A stretch of DNA of 14,891 nt from Heritagella sp051881655 (lineage in GTDB: Bacteria; Bacillota; Clostridia; Oscillospirales; Acutalibacteraceae), in NCBI GenBank assembly GCA_051881655.1, contig JBJEQH010000076.1, forward strand, positions 1-14,891. Reading direction: 5' to 3'. Under the pieces are notes generated by a model. The model made no database searches, was not told the origin of the DNA, and saw only the letters and a program-made list of their open reading frames with translations. Each line of letters starts with the position of its first letter. Positions within the stretch are counted from its first letter, which is position 1. Below, piece by piece: positions 6,231 through 13,874 of the stretch. A program made the translations under genes and the position numbers.

Positions 6231-8075
6231 TTATTTCTTATCGTCGTCAACTTCTCTGTAATCGGCGTCGTACACATTGCCGTTGGGAGCACCGGCGCCG
6301 GGATCGGCGGGACCGCCGGGCTGCTGCGGACCCTGCTGCGGAGCCTGCTGCTGGTACATCTTCTGGCCCACCTGCATCATCACCTGCTCCAGCTCTTCCA
6401 TGCCCTTCTTGATGGCCGCCGCGTCATTGCCGCTGATGGCCTGCTTCAGGGTGGACACCTTGCCCTCGATGGCGCTCTTGTCGGCATCATCCATCTTGTC
6501 GCCGTTGTCCTTCACCAGCTTTTCGGCCTGGTAGCACATATTCTCGGCGTTGTTGCGGGTATCCACTTCCTCGCGGCGCTTCTTATCCTCGCTGGCAAAC
6601 TGCTCGGCTTCCTTCACGGCCTTGTCGATATCCTCTTTGCTCATGTTCGAGCTGCTGGTAATCGTGATGTGCTGCTCCTTGCCCGTGCCCAGGTCCTTGG
6701 CCGATACGTTGACAATGCCGTTGGCGTCAATATCGAACGAAACCTCGATCTGGGGGATTCCGCGGGGCGCGGGGGCAATGCCGTCCAGACGGAACAGGCC
6801 CAGCTGCTTGTTGTCGCGGGCAAACTCACGCTCGCCCTGCAGAACGTTGACCTCTACCTGGGTCTGACCGTCGGCCGCCGTGGAGAAGATCTGGCTCTTC
6901 TTGGTGGGGATGGTGGTGTTGCGGTCGATGATCTTGGTCATCACGCCGCCCATGGTCTCCACGCCCAGGGACAGGGGCGTTACATCCAGCAGCAGCAGGC
7001 CTTCCACTTCGCCGCCCAGCACGCCGGCCTGAATGGCGGCGCCCATGGCCACGCACTCGTCGGGGTTGATGCCCTTGAAGGGATCCTTGCCGATGAAGGA
7101 GCGGACCGCTTCCACAACGGCGGGAATACGGGACGAACCGCCGACCATCAGGACCTTGTTGATCTCATTGATGGACAGGCCGCTGTCCTGCAGGGCCTGA
7201 CGGACGGGCACCATGGTGCGCTCGACCAGGTCTGCCGTCAACTCATTGAACTTGGCGCGGCTCAGATCCATGTTCAGGTGCTTGGGGCCGGTGGCATCCG
7301 CCGTGATGAAGGGCAGGTTGATGTTGGCGCTGGTCATGCCGGACAGCTCGATCTTCGCCTTTTCCGCGGCTTCCTTCAGGCGCTGCATGGCCATTTTGTC
7401 CCCGCTCAGATCCACGCCGGTCTCCATCTTGAAGGTGGAAACCATCCAGTCCATAATGCGCTGGTCGAAGTCATCGCCGCCCAGATGGGTATCGCCGTTG
7501 GTGGCCAGCACTTCCTGTACGCCGTCGCCCATTTCGATGATGGAGACATCGAACGTGCCGCCGCCCAGGTCATAGACCATCACTTTCTGATCCTCGCCCT
7601 TATCGACCCCGTAGGACAGAGCCGCCGCGGTGGGTTCGTTAATGATGCGCTTTACATCCAGACCGGCGATTTTACCGGCATCCTTGGTGGCCTGACGCTG
7701 AGCGTCGTTGAAGTAAGCGGGAACCGTGATGACCGCAGAGTTGACCGGCTCGCCCAGATAGGCCTCGGCCGCGGTCTTCAGCTTCTGCAGGATCATGGCG
7801 CTGATCTCCTGGGGAGTGTACTGCTTGCCGTCGATGTTCACCTTGTAATCGGTGCCCATGTGGCGCTTAATGGACGAGATCGTGCGCTCGGGGTTGGTGA
7901 TGGCCTGGCGCTTTGCCACCTGGCCCACCATGCGCTCGCCGTTCTTGGCAAATGCCACCACCGACGGGGTGGTGCGGGCGCCCTCTTCGTTTGCGATGAC
8001 GACGGGCTCGCCGCCTTCGATTACGGATACGCAGGAATTCGTTGTACCAAGGTCAATACCAATTGTCTTTGCCAT
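6231..8075 (-). CDS. dnaK: Chaperone DnaK (Hsp70)
   Basis: DnaK is the ATP-driven Hsp70 that binds hydrophobic segments of unfolded proteins. Its 614 residues are a normal length for Firmicutes. The ATPase domain (about 1-350) shows the phosphate-1 motif GIDLGTTNSCVSV, the phosphate-2 motif DLGGGTFDVSII and the adenosine motif VGGSSRIPAV. The substrate domain has DVTPLSLGVETMGG and the strand region after it. The helical lid ends in a Gln/Gly/Pro-rich tail with the acidic end REVDDDKK. The ATG at 8075 follows GGAGGTAATGAAATT. It is the third gene of the hrcA operon, 67 bp after grpE. No CIRCE is present directly ahead of it, so control comes from the hrcA promoter. Confidence 0.98.
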   Translation of the reverse strand: MAKTIGIDLGTTNSCVSVIEGGEPVVIANEEGARTTPSVVAFAKNGERMVGQVAKRQAITNPERTISSIKRHMGTDYKVNIDGKQYTPQEISAMILQKLKTAAEAYLGEPVNSAVITVPAYFNDAQRQATKDAGKIAGLDVKRIINEPTAAALSYGVDKGEDQKVMVYDLGGGTFDVSIIEMGDGVQEVLATNGDTHLGGDDFDQRIMDWMVSTFKMETGVDLSGDKMAMQRLKEAAEKAKIELSGMTSANINLPFITADATGPKHLNMDLSRAKFNELTADLVERTMVPVRQALQDSGLSINEINKVLMVGGSSRIPAVVEAVRSFIGKDPFKGINPDECVAMGAAIQAGVLGGEVEGLLLLDVTPLSLGVETMGGVMTKIIDRNTTIPTKKSQIFSTAADGQTQVEVNVLQGEREFARDNKQLGLFRLDGIAPAPRGIPQIEVSFDIDANGIVNVSAKDLGTGKEQHITITSSSNMSKEDIDKAVKEAEQFASEDKKRREEVDTRNNAENMCYQAEKLVKDNGDKMDDADKSAIEGKVSTLKQAISGNDAAAIKKGMEELEQVMMQVGQKMYQQQAPQQGPQQPGGPADPGAGAPNGNVYDADYREVDDDKK

Positions 8076-8142
8076 AATTTCATTACCTCCAAATTATACC
8101 GAAAGATTGATGTTTGATCGCTAAAAAACAGGGTTGCTCTTT

Positions 8143-8766
8143 TCAGTTTGCCACCTGTACCATGGCGGGGCGGACCACTTTTTCGTTCCGCTTGTATCCC
8201 TTCTGGTACACGGCGCTGATCACGTTTTCGCCCAGGGTTTCGTCCTCGATATGGGAAACGGCATTGTGCAGATTGGGATCAAAGGTCTCTCCCACTTCAC
8301 CGACCGCCGTGATCTTCAGTTTCGTCAGGGAGGTGTGCAGCTGGGTCTGTACCATCTCCACACCCTTGCGCAGATCCTCCACGCTGCATTCCTCCAGCTG
8401 AAGGGCGCGCTCCAGGTTATCCGCCACCGGAAGGATCTCGGTCACCGCCAGCGAGGTGGCGTCGTCGTAAATCGCGGCCTTTTCCCGCTCGGTGCGCTTG
8501 CGGAAGTTGTCGTATTCCGCCCGCAGCCGCAGGTACCGGTCATTGAGAGCGGCCAGATCCGCCTTTGCCTTTTCCAGCTCTTCCTTCAGCTTCTCGCTCT
8601 CCTTTTTCTCTTTGTGCCGGGACTTCTTCTCCTCCGCGGGCTTTTCCTGCTCCCCGCTCTCCGGTGCTGTCTCCCCGGCCGGGTTGGGTTCTTCCACCGG
8701 CTTCTCAGGCGGCGTATCGGGGATTTCCCCGCCCCCTGTTCCGGTTACCTTCTCTTCTTCTGCCAA
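8143..8766 (-). CDS. grpE: Nucleotide exchange factor GrpE
   Basis: GrpE releases ADP from DnaK and resets the chaperone cycle. The 207-residue product has a long acidic, proline- and glutamate-rich N-terminal tail (1-50). A coiled-coil helix (about 50-105) with the conserved stretch NDRYLRLRAEYDNFRKR follows, then a C-terminal beta wing containing NPNLHN-like FDPNLHNAVSHIED and ENVISAVYQKGYKRN. It starts at a TTG (8764-8766) with AAGGAG 9 nt upstream. No ATG or GTG fits better. It sits between hrcA (64 bp away) and dnaK. Confidence 0.96.
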   Translation of the reverse strand: MAEEEKVTGTGGGEIPDTPPEKPVEEPNPAGETAPESGEQEKPAEEKKSRHKEKKESEKLKEELEKAKADLAALNDRYLRLRAEYDNFRKRTEREKAAIYDDATSLAVTEILPVADNLERALQLEECSVEDLRKGVEMVQTQLHTSLTKLKITAVGEVGETFDPNLHNAVSHIEDETLGENVISAVYQKGYKRNEKVVRPAMVQVAN

Positions 8767-8830
8767 GGCTGATCGCTCCTTTTCTCTCTATCGTTTTCTA
8801 TCGTTTTGTCTGTTCTCTCCTCCGCTGCGG

Positions 8831-9856
8831 CTACTGTTCCCGCAAAAGCACGGTCAGCATCTGCGAAACCGAATCCGAAACATAGGAGAGAACGGCTGTG
8901 GTTTTTCCATAATCCATGCGCATGGGCCCGATTACCGCCATTCCGCCGGCATCCTCGTTTCCCACGCGGTACCGCACGGTCACCAGGCTGGAATCCACCA
9001 GCTCGGGGCACCGGGTCTCGGGGCCCACCCGCACCCGCACGGCATTGGGATCCTGCTGCAGAAGGGAGACCACATCCCGCGGCCTCTCCAGCAGATCCAT
9101 CACCCGCCGGGCACTGGACCGGTCATACTCGGGATAATACAGCAGGTTCATCTGCCCGCTCAGGCACACCCGCGTCCAGATCGTGTCGTTGACCACATCC
9201 AGCAGGGCCCGCAATGCCGAACTCATAAGCACGGCCATCTCGCCGAACGAGGTCAGCAGCGACTGGACAAACGCCGGCGTGATGGAGGACACCGGCCTTC
9301 CGGCCAGCTTTCCGTTGAGCAGCCGGAAGAATACCCGCAGCACATCCTGGCTGAGATCGAAATCGCAGTGGAAAATCCGCGATTTGATCGTTCCCGCCGA
9401 GCTCATCAGCAGGATCATCGCCGTGCGCCGGCCCACCTGAACAAACTGCACGCCGCGGATCACCGCCGAACTGCCGCTGGGGGTGGTGGCCACGGCCGCC
9501 ATCCGGGTCAGTTCGGCAATCACTTCCGTGGCCGAACCGAGCAGCTTCTCCGGGTCAAAGGCGTTGGGCTGCAGGACCGAATCGACATACGACTGTTCCT
9601 GCCGGGTCAGCAGGGGGACGCGCATCAGCCGGTCGATATAAAACCGGTACCCCATCGCCGAGGGGATCCGCCCCGCCGACGTGTGCGGCTGCGCCAGAAA
9701 TCCCATCTCGGCCAGGTCGGCCATATCGTTGCGCACCGTCGCCGAGGAAACGCCCAGTTCCGCGGCGATCAGCTTACTTCCCACCGGGTCCCCGGTCAGG
9801 ACGTACGCCCCGCATACGGCCGCCAGAATTTTTTCCTTTCTGGCACTGAGTTCCAT
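8831..9856 (-). CDS. hrcA: Heat-inducible transcription repressor HrcA
   Basis: HrcA represses class I heat-shock genes by binding CIRCE, and needs GroEL to stay active. The 341-residue product has the N-terminal winged helix (about 5-65) with SKLIAAELGVSSATVRNDMADLAEMG split over the recognition region, followed by LAQPHTSAGRIPS, a hallmark of the family. The C-terminal two-thirds is the dimerisation/GAF-like domain. The ATG at 9856 follows AGGAGGTGACAGGAA. It is the first gene of hrcA-grpE-dnaK-dnaJ and is autoregulated through the CIRCE at 9882-9908. Confidence 0.97.
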   Translation of the reverse strand: MELSARKEKILAAVCGAYVLTGDPVGSKLIAAELGVSSATVRNDMADLAEMGFLAQPHTSAGRIPSAMGYRFYIDRLMRVPLLTRQEQSYVDSVLQPNAFDPEKLLGSATEVIAELTRMAAVATTPSGSSAVIRGVQFVQVGRRTAMILLMSSAGTIKSRIFHCDFDLSQDVLRVFFRLLNGKLAGRPVSSITPAFVQSLLTSFGEMAVLMSSALRALLDVVNDTIWTRVCLSGQMNLLYYPEYDRSSARRVMDLLERPRDVVSLLQQDPNAVRVRVGPETRCPELVDSSLVTVRYRVGNEDAGGMAVIGPMRMDYGKTTAVLSYVSDSVSQMLTVLLREQ

Positions 9857-9881
9857 TTCCTGTCACCTCCTGCTCCGGTCA

Positions 9882-9908
9882 TTAGCACTCGTGCTATTTG
9901 AGTGCTAA
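9882..9908 (-). promoter_or_regulatory. CIRCE operator
   Basis: TTAGCACTC (9882-9890), 9 bp, GAGTGCTAA (9900-9908) is a perfect match to the CIRCE consensus bound by HrcA. It lies just downstream of the predicted transcription start and 25 bp before the hrcA ATG, so it controls the whole chaperone operon. Confidence 0.97.
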
Positions 9909-9920
9909 TTTCTATATCCT

Positions 9921-9949
9921 ATACTACTATTCCCCCGGCTTTTTGTCAA
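9921..9949 (-). promoter_or_regulatory. Promoter of the hrcA operon
   Basis: On the minus strand TTGACA (9949-9944) and TAGTAT (9926-9921) are 17 bp apart. The predicted start, around 9914, is immediately upstream of CIRCE, the usual arrangement for sigma-A-dependent class I heat-shock genes. Confidence 0.8.
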
Positions 9950-10016
9950 GCCCCAATTTGTAAACGATTTATGAAAACCACAGGTTTCCTTTTTCCCCGA
10001 AAAGCGGCGTGTGAAA

Positions 10017-10045
10017 TTGTTTTTTCCACTTTTTCATGGTATAAT
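10017..10045 (+). promoter_or_regulatory. Promoter of the SCP2-like/aminotransferase operon
   Basis: TTGTTT (10017-10022) and TATAAT (10040-10045) are 17 bp apart, with an extended -10 TG at 10037-10038. The predicted start near 10052 gives a leader of about 84 nt. Confidence 0.75.
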
Positions 10046-10061
10046 CGTATCCATGAAGAAA

Positions 10062-10107
10062 GTACCCGGATTTCGGGTACACAAAACCGGCGGGCATCGG
10101 CCCCGCC
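10062..10107 (+). other. Two hairpins in the mRNA leader
   Basis: GTACCCG (10062-10068) pairs with CGGGTAC (10074-10080), loop 5 nt. GGCGGG (10089-10094) pairs with CCCGCC (10102-10107). They lie between the transcription start and the ribosome binding site at 10123-10128. No T run follows, and I recognise no riboswitch class. Confidence 0.45.
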
Positions 10108-10135
10108 GCATTCCGATTTGCCGGGAGGGATTCTT

Positions 10136-10891
10136 TTGACGGATGCTGTCACTTTATCGTACATCAATCTGTATGCCATTCTGGGTTCGCTGCCCCATTT
10201 ATGCGAGCTGGTTCCCGAAGCGGCCGAACTGGTAAAAGGAAAACCGGTTTCCATCGGTTTTCAGGTCAAGGGCGGGCCCTCGGCCACCCTGTGCTTTTCC
10301 GACGGGGCCTGTGTCCTGAGAGAAGGGGTGGACGGTTGCGACGTCCTGCTGCCCTTTTCCAGCCCGGAGAAGTTTAATGGCCTGATCGACGGCACCGTGA
10401 CGCCGGTACCGAAAAAGGGCTTTACCAAAATCCGCTTTCTGCTCAAGAACTTTACGGCCCTGACCGATCTGCTCACCCGCTACCTGCGCGCCGGAGAAGC
10501 GGACCTGCAGGACGAGACGTTTTTCGCCCGCAGCACCACGCTGATGCTGTATGTGATCGCCGGGGCCATCAGCCAGATCGGCAACCACGATAAAATCGGG
10601 CGGTTCAGCGCCTCCAATATTCCGGATGGGATCATCCGCCTGGCCATTCAGGGCGGCGCTGCGGCCACCATCCAGGTGAAAAATCATGTGCTGGCCACCG
10701 ATCCCGTCCCCGCGGCCGATTTCACCGCCTGCATGGAATTTGCCGATATCCATCTGGCCCGCGACCTGTTCGACGGCAAGGTCAACGCCGTGGCCTGCAT
10801 CGGCACCGGCGAGATCCGCATGAGCGGCATGATCTCCATGCTGGACAATGTCAACCGCATTCTGGACCGGGTCGCCCTGTACCTGGCGTAA
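10136..10891 (+). CDS. Protein with two SCP2-like halves
   Basis: This 251-residue soluble protein is not one I can name. Both halves read like the sterol-carrier-protein-2 fold, a hydrophobic-ligand pocket. In the first (about 34-118) VSIGFQVKGG, ATLCFSDGACVL, DVLLPFSSPEKFNGLIDG and a C-terminal helix FTALTDLLTRYL follow in order. In the second (about 166-251) IIRLAIQGGAAATIQV, ACMEFADIHLARDLFDGKV, GEIRMSGMISMLDNVNRILDRV repeat the pattern. A hydrophobic link LMLYVIAGAISQIG (136-149) lies between. The frame is open from 9902, but the TTG at 10136 has GGGAGG 7 nt upstream and begins the recognisable domain, downstream of the promoter. It is 18 bp ahead of a class III aminotransferase gene, so a shared small-molecule or lipid-like substrate is a reasonable guess. 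The fold call is moderate; the function is unknown. Confidence 0.65.
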   Translation: MTDAVTLSYINLYAILGSLPHLCELVPEAAELVKGKPVSIGFQVKGGPSATLCFSDGACVLREGVDGCDVLLPFSSPEKFNGLIDGTVTPVPKKGFTKIRFLLKNFTALTDLLTRYLRAGEADLQDETFFARSTTLMLYVIAGAISQIGNHDKIGRFSASNIPDGIIRLAIQGGAAATIQVKNHVLATDPVPAADFTACMEFADIHLARDLFDGKVNAVACIGTGEIRMSGMISMLDNVNRILDRVALYLA

Positions 10892-10909
10892 AAAAGGAGG
10901 GTCACCACC

Positions 10910-12160
10910 ATGAGAAAACTGAATTCCTACGAGAACAGCCGGGCCCAGTTTGCCCGCGCCGCCAAGGTCATCCCCTCCGGCATTTACGGCCACCAGGGCC
11001 CGGCCGAGGGCTGCTATATCCCCATCGAGGCCTTCCCGCTTTACAGCGACCACGCCCAGGGCTCTTATTTCTGGGATGTGGATGGGAACCGCTTTATTGA
11101 TTATATGTGCGCCTATGGGCCCAACGTGCTGGGCTACAATGACCCCGACGTGGATGAGGCCGCCCGCCGCCAGGCGGAAAAGGAGAACTGCGTGACGGCC
11201 CCCAGCACGGTGATGATCGATTTTGCCGAGCTGCTGGTGGATACGGTGGCCAGCGCCGACTGGGCGTTTTTCGCCAAAAACGGGAACGATGTGACCACCG
11301 GCGCCGTGATGTGCGCCCGCGCCTACACCCACCGCAAGAAGATCGTGTTTTTCAAGGGGTACTACCACGGCGTTTCCCCCTGGACCCAGAAAATCGACTA
11401 TCCCGGCATTCTGGAGGAGGATGTGTGCAACAACCTCTATGTGGAATGGAACAACTTTGACCAGCTGTGCGAGGTGTTCGAGCGCTACAAGGGGGAGATT
11501 GCCGCCGTCATCGGCCAGCCGTACATGCACGGCAACTTTATGGATAATCAGATGCCCGCGCCGGGCTTCTGGCAGAAGGTGCGTAAGCTGTGCACCGACA
11601 ACGATGTGGTGCTGATTATCGACGACGTACGCGCCGGCTTCCGCATGGATCTGGCGGGATCGGACCACTATTTCGGGTTCGAGGCCGACCTGATCTGCTT
11701 CTGCAAGGCGCTGGCCAACGGCTACAATGTCTCGGCTCTGTGCGGCAAGGATTTTCTGAAGAACAGCATGAGCAGCCTGTCCTATACGGGCAGTTACTGG
11801 ATGAGCGCGGTCCCCTTCGCCGCCGGAATCGCCTGCCTGACCAAGATGAAAAAGCTGGGTATGCCCGAGCTGCTGATCGAAAAGGGGAAAAAGCTGAAGG
11901 GCGGCCTGTTAAAGGCGGCCGCAGACAACGGCTTTAACCTGCACGTCACCGGAATCGAATCCCTGCCCTACCTGCGCATTGCGGATGATCCCTCCCTGCG
12001 CCTGCATCAGCAGTGGATTGCCGAGTGCGTAAAGCGCGGCGTTTTCTTCACCAACCACCACAACCATTTTATCAATGCCTCCCTGTCCGATGCCGATATC
12101 CAGGAGACCATTGAGGTGGCGGATGAGGCGTTCCGGGTGATCCGGGAGCGGATGGACTGA
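10910..12160 (+). CDS. Class III PLP-dependent aminotransferase, HemL-related
   Basis: The 416-residue product has the fold-type I layout of class III aminotransferases and aminomutases. It shows WDVDGNRFIDYMCAYGPNVLGY (split over 55-76), FAKNGNDVTTGAVMCARAYT (121-140) in place of the NSGTEA block of glutamate-1-semialdehyde aminomutase, and GYYHG (150-154). IIDDVRAGFR (236-245) carries the Asp that holds the pyridine nitrogen, and CFCKALANGY (263-272) carries Lys266 as the likely Schiff-base lysine. It differs from HemL in the FAKNGND and IIDDV motifs, and no haem genes are nearby, so hemL is not assigned. The ATG at 10910 follows AAGGAGG. It is the second gene of a two-gene operon with the SCP2-like protein and ends before a strong terminator. 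The amino donor and acceptor are unknown. Confidence 0.85.
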   Translation: MRKLNSYENSRAQFARAAKVIPSGIYGHQGPAEGCYIPIEAFPLYSDHAQGSYFWDVDGNRFIDYMCAYGPNVLGYNDPDVDEAARRQAEKENCVTAPSTVMIDFAELLVDTVASADWAFFAKNGNDVTTGAVMCARAYTHRKKIVFFKGYYHGVSPWTQKIDYPGILEEDVCNNLYVEWNNFDQLCEVFERYKGEIAAVIGQPYMHGNFMDNQMPAPGFWQKVRKLCTDNDVVLIIDDVRAGFRMDLAGSDHYFGFEADLICFCKALANGYNVSALCGKDFLKNSMSSLSYTGSYWMSAVPFAAGIACLTKMKKLGMPELLIEKGKKLKGGLLKAAADNGFNLHVTGIESLPYLRIADDPSLRLHQQWIAECVKRGVFFTNHHNHFINASLSDADIQETIEVADEAFRVIRERMD

Positions 12161-12212
12161 TCCCCCGCCCGAAAGCCCCGGGGATCCATCGAACTTTTTG
12201 AGAATCATAAAG

Positions 12213-12251
12213 AAAACCGGCGTGACGTTCTCTCCGTCACGCCGGTTTTTT
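12213..12251. terminator. Rho-independent terminator, bidirectional
   Basis: AAAACCGGCGTGACG (12213-12227) pairs perfectly with CGTCACGCCGGTTTT (12235-12249) across a 7-nt loop, and T continues to 12251. It separates the converging aminotransferase and SIR2 genes. Confidence 0.93.
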
Positions 12252-12268
12252 CGGTCCTGTTCCATTCT

Positions 12269-13150
12269 TTATCCGGACATTGTTTCCATTTGCGCCAGCA
12301 CCTCTCCGATATCCCCATGCAGGCAGAGGGACCGCTCCGCTATCTCCTCCGGTGCATACGCTTCTCCCCTGTTGATGCAGGCATAGAATGCCTGTGGATT
12401 TTGGGCGGTCATGCGCCAGAAGGGGTACTTGATAATAACCGGCGTGTTGTACCCCACTCCCAACTCCAGAAAAACGATTCTCTGCCCGGCGCGGCGGCGC
12501 AGGAACCCGGTGTATCGTTCCGCCGCCTGCTCCCATCCCTCATCCTGCACAAACGTATCATCACACCGCAGATTCATGGCCATGGGCGCGCCGCAGACCG
12601 GGCATCGGGGAATCAGCTCCGCCGGGATTTTCATGTTCCGCTGCTCCGCTGCCATTCGGCGGACCGCCGCCTCATTGTCATAGGTTTTCCTGTGACAGGC
12701 TTTGGAGCATTGCCACAATCCATAATCGCCCTGGGTGTAAAACAGCCGCTTCTTATCAAAGCCGGCCTTCTGGAACTGATGATCCACATTGGTCGTAAGG
12801 ACAAAGTAATCCTTATCCTCCACCAGCTTCAGCAGCTCTGTATAGGGCCTTCCCGGCCCCGGGTCATACCGGTTGATCCGGATGTGCCGTGACCACCAGG
12901 CCCAGTATTCCTCCAGCGTATTATACGGGTAAAAGCCGCCCGAGTACATATCGGAAATCCCATACTTCTGATGGAAGTCCGAAAAATACGTTTTAAAGCG
13001 CTCACCGGAGTAGGTCAGTCCCGCGGAAGCGGACAGCCCCGCCCCCGCGCCGATCACCACGGCATCCGCAGCCTCCAGCTTCTCTCTCAGGATTTTTATC
13101 TGGACCGAGCAGTCCCCGGTAGATGTCGTAATCCTCGTCTTTGAAAACAT
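12269..13150 (-). CDS. Class M sirtuin (SirTM), NAD-dependent protein ADP-ribosyltransferase
   Basis: SIR2-fold NAD-using enzyme, 293 residues. Motifs in order: NAD loop GAGAGLSASAG (34-44), SGERFKTYFSDFHQKYG and DMYSGGFYPY (48-76), TTNVDHQF (119-126), and YTQGDYG (138-144), where ordinary sirtuins have the catalytic His-Gly. Here Gln140 stands in its place, with Asn121 beside it. Four zinc cysteines are C148, C152, C183 and C186. ELGVGYNTP (229-237) binds NAD. The His-to-Gln change and the adjacent macrodomain gene mark the class M sirtuins, which ADP-ribosylate lipoylated carrier proteins in some pathogens. ATG 13150 has GAGGTG 7 nt upstream, but lies 149 nt inside the macrodomain gene in the +1 frame, and no later start precedes the NAD loop. 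The N-terminal 15 residues are therefore doubtful; see the macrodomain entry. Confidence 0.87.
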   Translation of the reverse strand: MFSKTRITTSTGDCSVQIKILREKLEAADAVVIGAGAGLSASAGLTYSGERFKTYFSDFHQKYGISDMYSGGFYPYNTLEEYWAWWSRHIRINRYDPGPGRPYTELLKLVEDKDYFVLTTNVDHQFQKAGFDKKRLFYTQGDYGLWQCSKACHRKTYDNEAAVRRMAAEQRNMKIPAELIPRCPVCGAPMAMNLRCDDTFVQDEGWEQAAERYTGFLRRRAGQRIVFLELGVGYNTPVIIKYPFWRMTAQNPQAFYACINRGEAYAPEEIAERSLCLHGDIGEVLAQMETMSG

Positions 13151-13874
13151 TGAATAGCACCTCGATCCTGCTGTGCGTCTCTCTCCTGTACTCCCGCACG
13201 GTCCGAACCGCGATCTGTGCGGCTAAGGTCCGGGGAAAACGGAATACCCCCGTGGAGATACAGCAGAAAGCCACATTTTTCAGTCCGTTTTCATCCGCCA
13301 GCTCCAGGCAGGAGCGGTAGCAGGAGGCCAGCAGCCGTTCATCCTCATCGGTAACGTCACCGTCCACAACCGGCCCCACCGTGTGCAGCACATACCGGCA
13401 GGGAAGGTTATAGGCGGGGGTGATCTTGGCCCCTCCCGTTTCCTCCCCGTGCCCCTGCCGCTCCATCAGCCGGGCACAGGCAAGCCGCAGCTGCACGCCC
13501 GCAAAGGTGTGGATGCAGTTGTCGATGCAGCCGTGGCACGGCACATAGCACCCGGTCATCCCGGAATTGGCCGCATTGACGATGGCATCGCAGCGCAGCG
13601 TGGTGATATCCCCCTGCCACAGGTAGATCCCATCCTCCACCGGCGTGAGGGAGGAAATATCGGTCACGCCCTTCCCGGCGGTTTCCTCCTGCAAATACGC
13701 ATCCTGAACCGCGAGAAACCCGCTGTCGGCCGGGGCGGGCCTTCGGATATTCAGCAGAGAGCGCAGCAGCCGCTTTTGCTCCCCGGTGTCCGCCGGGATT
13801 TTCACGCGGCCCGTTTCCTCCCTTTCCCGCAGCAGGAATTGGATCAGCTCCCTCAGGCGCTCGTCCTGGTTCAT
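13002..13874 (-). CDS. Zinc-containing macrodomain protein-ADP-ribose hydrolase
   Basis: Macrodomain enzymes of this type remove ADP-ribose from proteins and are the erasers for SirTM. An N-terminal helical extension (1-80) precedes the macrodomain: YLWQGDITTL (84-93), IVNAANSGMTG (98-108), then GCYVPCHGCIDNCIHTFAG (108-126), which holds the family's zinc site (Cys/His/Cys, probably C109, H114, C116). GVFRFP (209-214) binds the phosphates, and the fold ends at VLFNVFKDEDYDIYRGLL (239-256). The final 34 residues (GPDKNPER onward, Arg/Gly-rich) are the SirTM-coding DNA read in another frame and look unnatural. The ATG at 13874 overlaps the stop of the preceding gene as ATGA, with GAGGGG upstream. 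Removing one base near the A5 run (13093-13097) would join this frame to SirTM as a 534-residue fusion. Confidence 0.88.
   Translation of the reverse strand: MNQDERLRELIQFLLREREETGRVKIPADTGEQKRLLRSLLNIRRPAPADSGFLAVQDAYLQEETAGKGVTDISSLTPVEDGIYLWQGDITTLRCDAIVNAANSGMTGCYVPCHGCIDNCIHTFAGVQLRLACARLMERQGHGEETGGAKITPAYNLPCRYVLHTVGPVVDGDVTDEDERLLASCYRSCLELADENGLKNVAFCCISTGVFRFPRTLAAQIAVRTVREYRRETHSRIEVLFNVFKDEDYDIYRGLLGPDKNPEREAGGCGCRGDRRGGGAVRFRGTDLLR

Noticed and set aside
8086..8098. TATAAT ahead of dnaK as an internal promoter
   Set aside because: The box is about 18 nt from the ATG, so the transcript would begin within the ribosome binding site; no -35 box and no CIRCE accompany it.
5193..8117. 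974-residue open frame on the plus strand
   Set aside because: It lies entirely opposite dnaK and dnaJ, is low-complexity (Leu/Ala/His/Gly-rich) and has no family pattern; it is a shadow of codon bias in conserved genes.
9902..10135. Longer start for the SCP2-like protein at 9902
   Set aside because: That start lies in the CIRCE/promoter region of hrcA, upstream of the gene's own promoter, and the added 78 residues show no domain.
10199..11668. 489-residue open frame on the minus strand
   Set aside because: Opposite the SCP2-like and aminotransferase genes, with no recognisable motif; a shadow of high GC at third codon positions.
10910..12160. Assignment of hemL
   Set aside because: The key blocks differ from glutamate-1-semialdehyde aminomutase and no tetrapyrrole genes are nearby; only the class III fold is supported.
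12269..13150. Annotation of the SIR2 protein as a lysine deacetylase
   Set aside because: The catalytic His is replaced by Gln140, and the neighbouring macrodomain points to class M ADP-ribosyltransferases.
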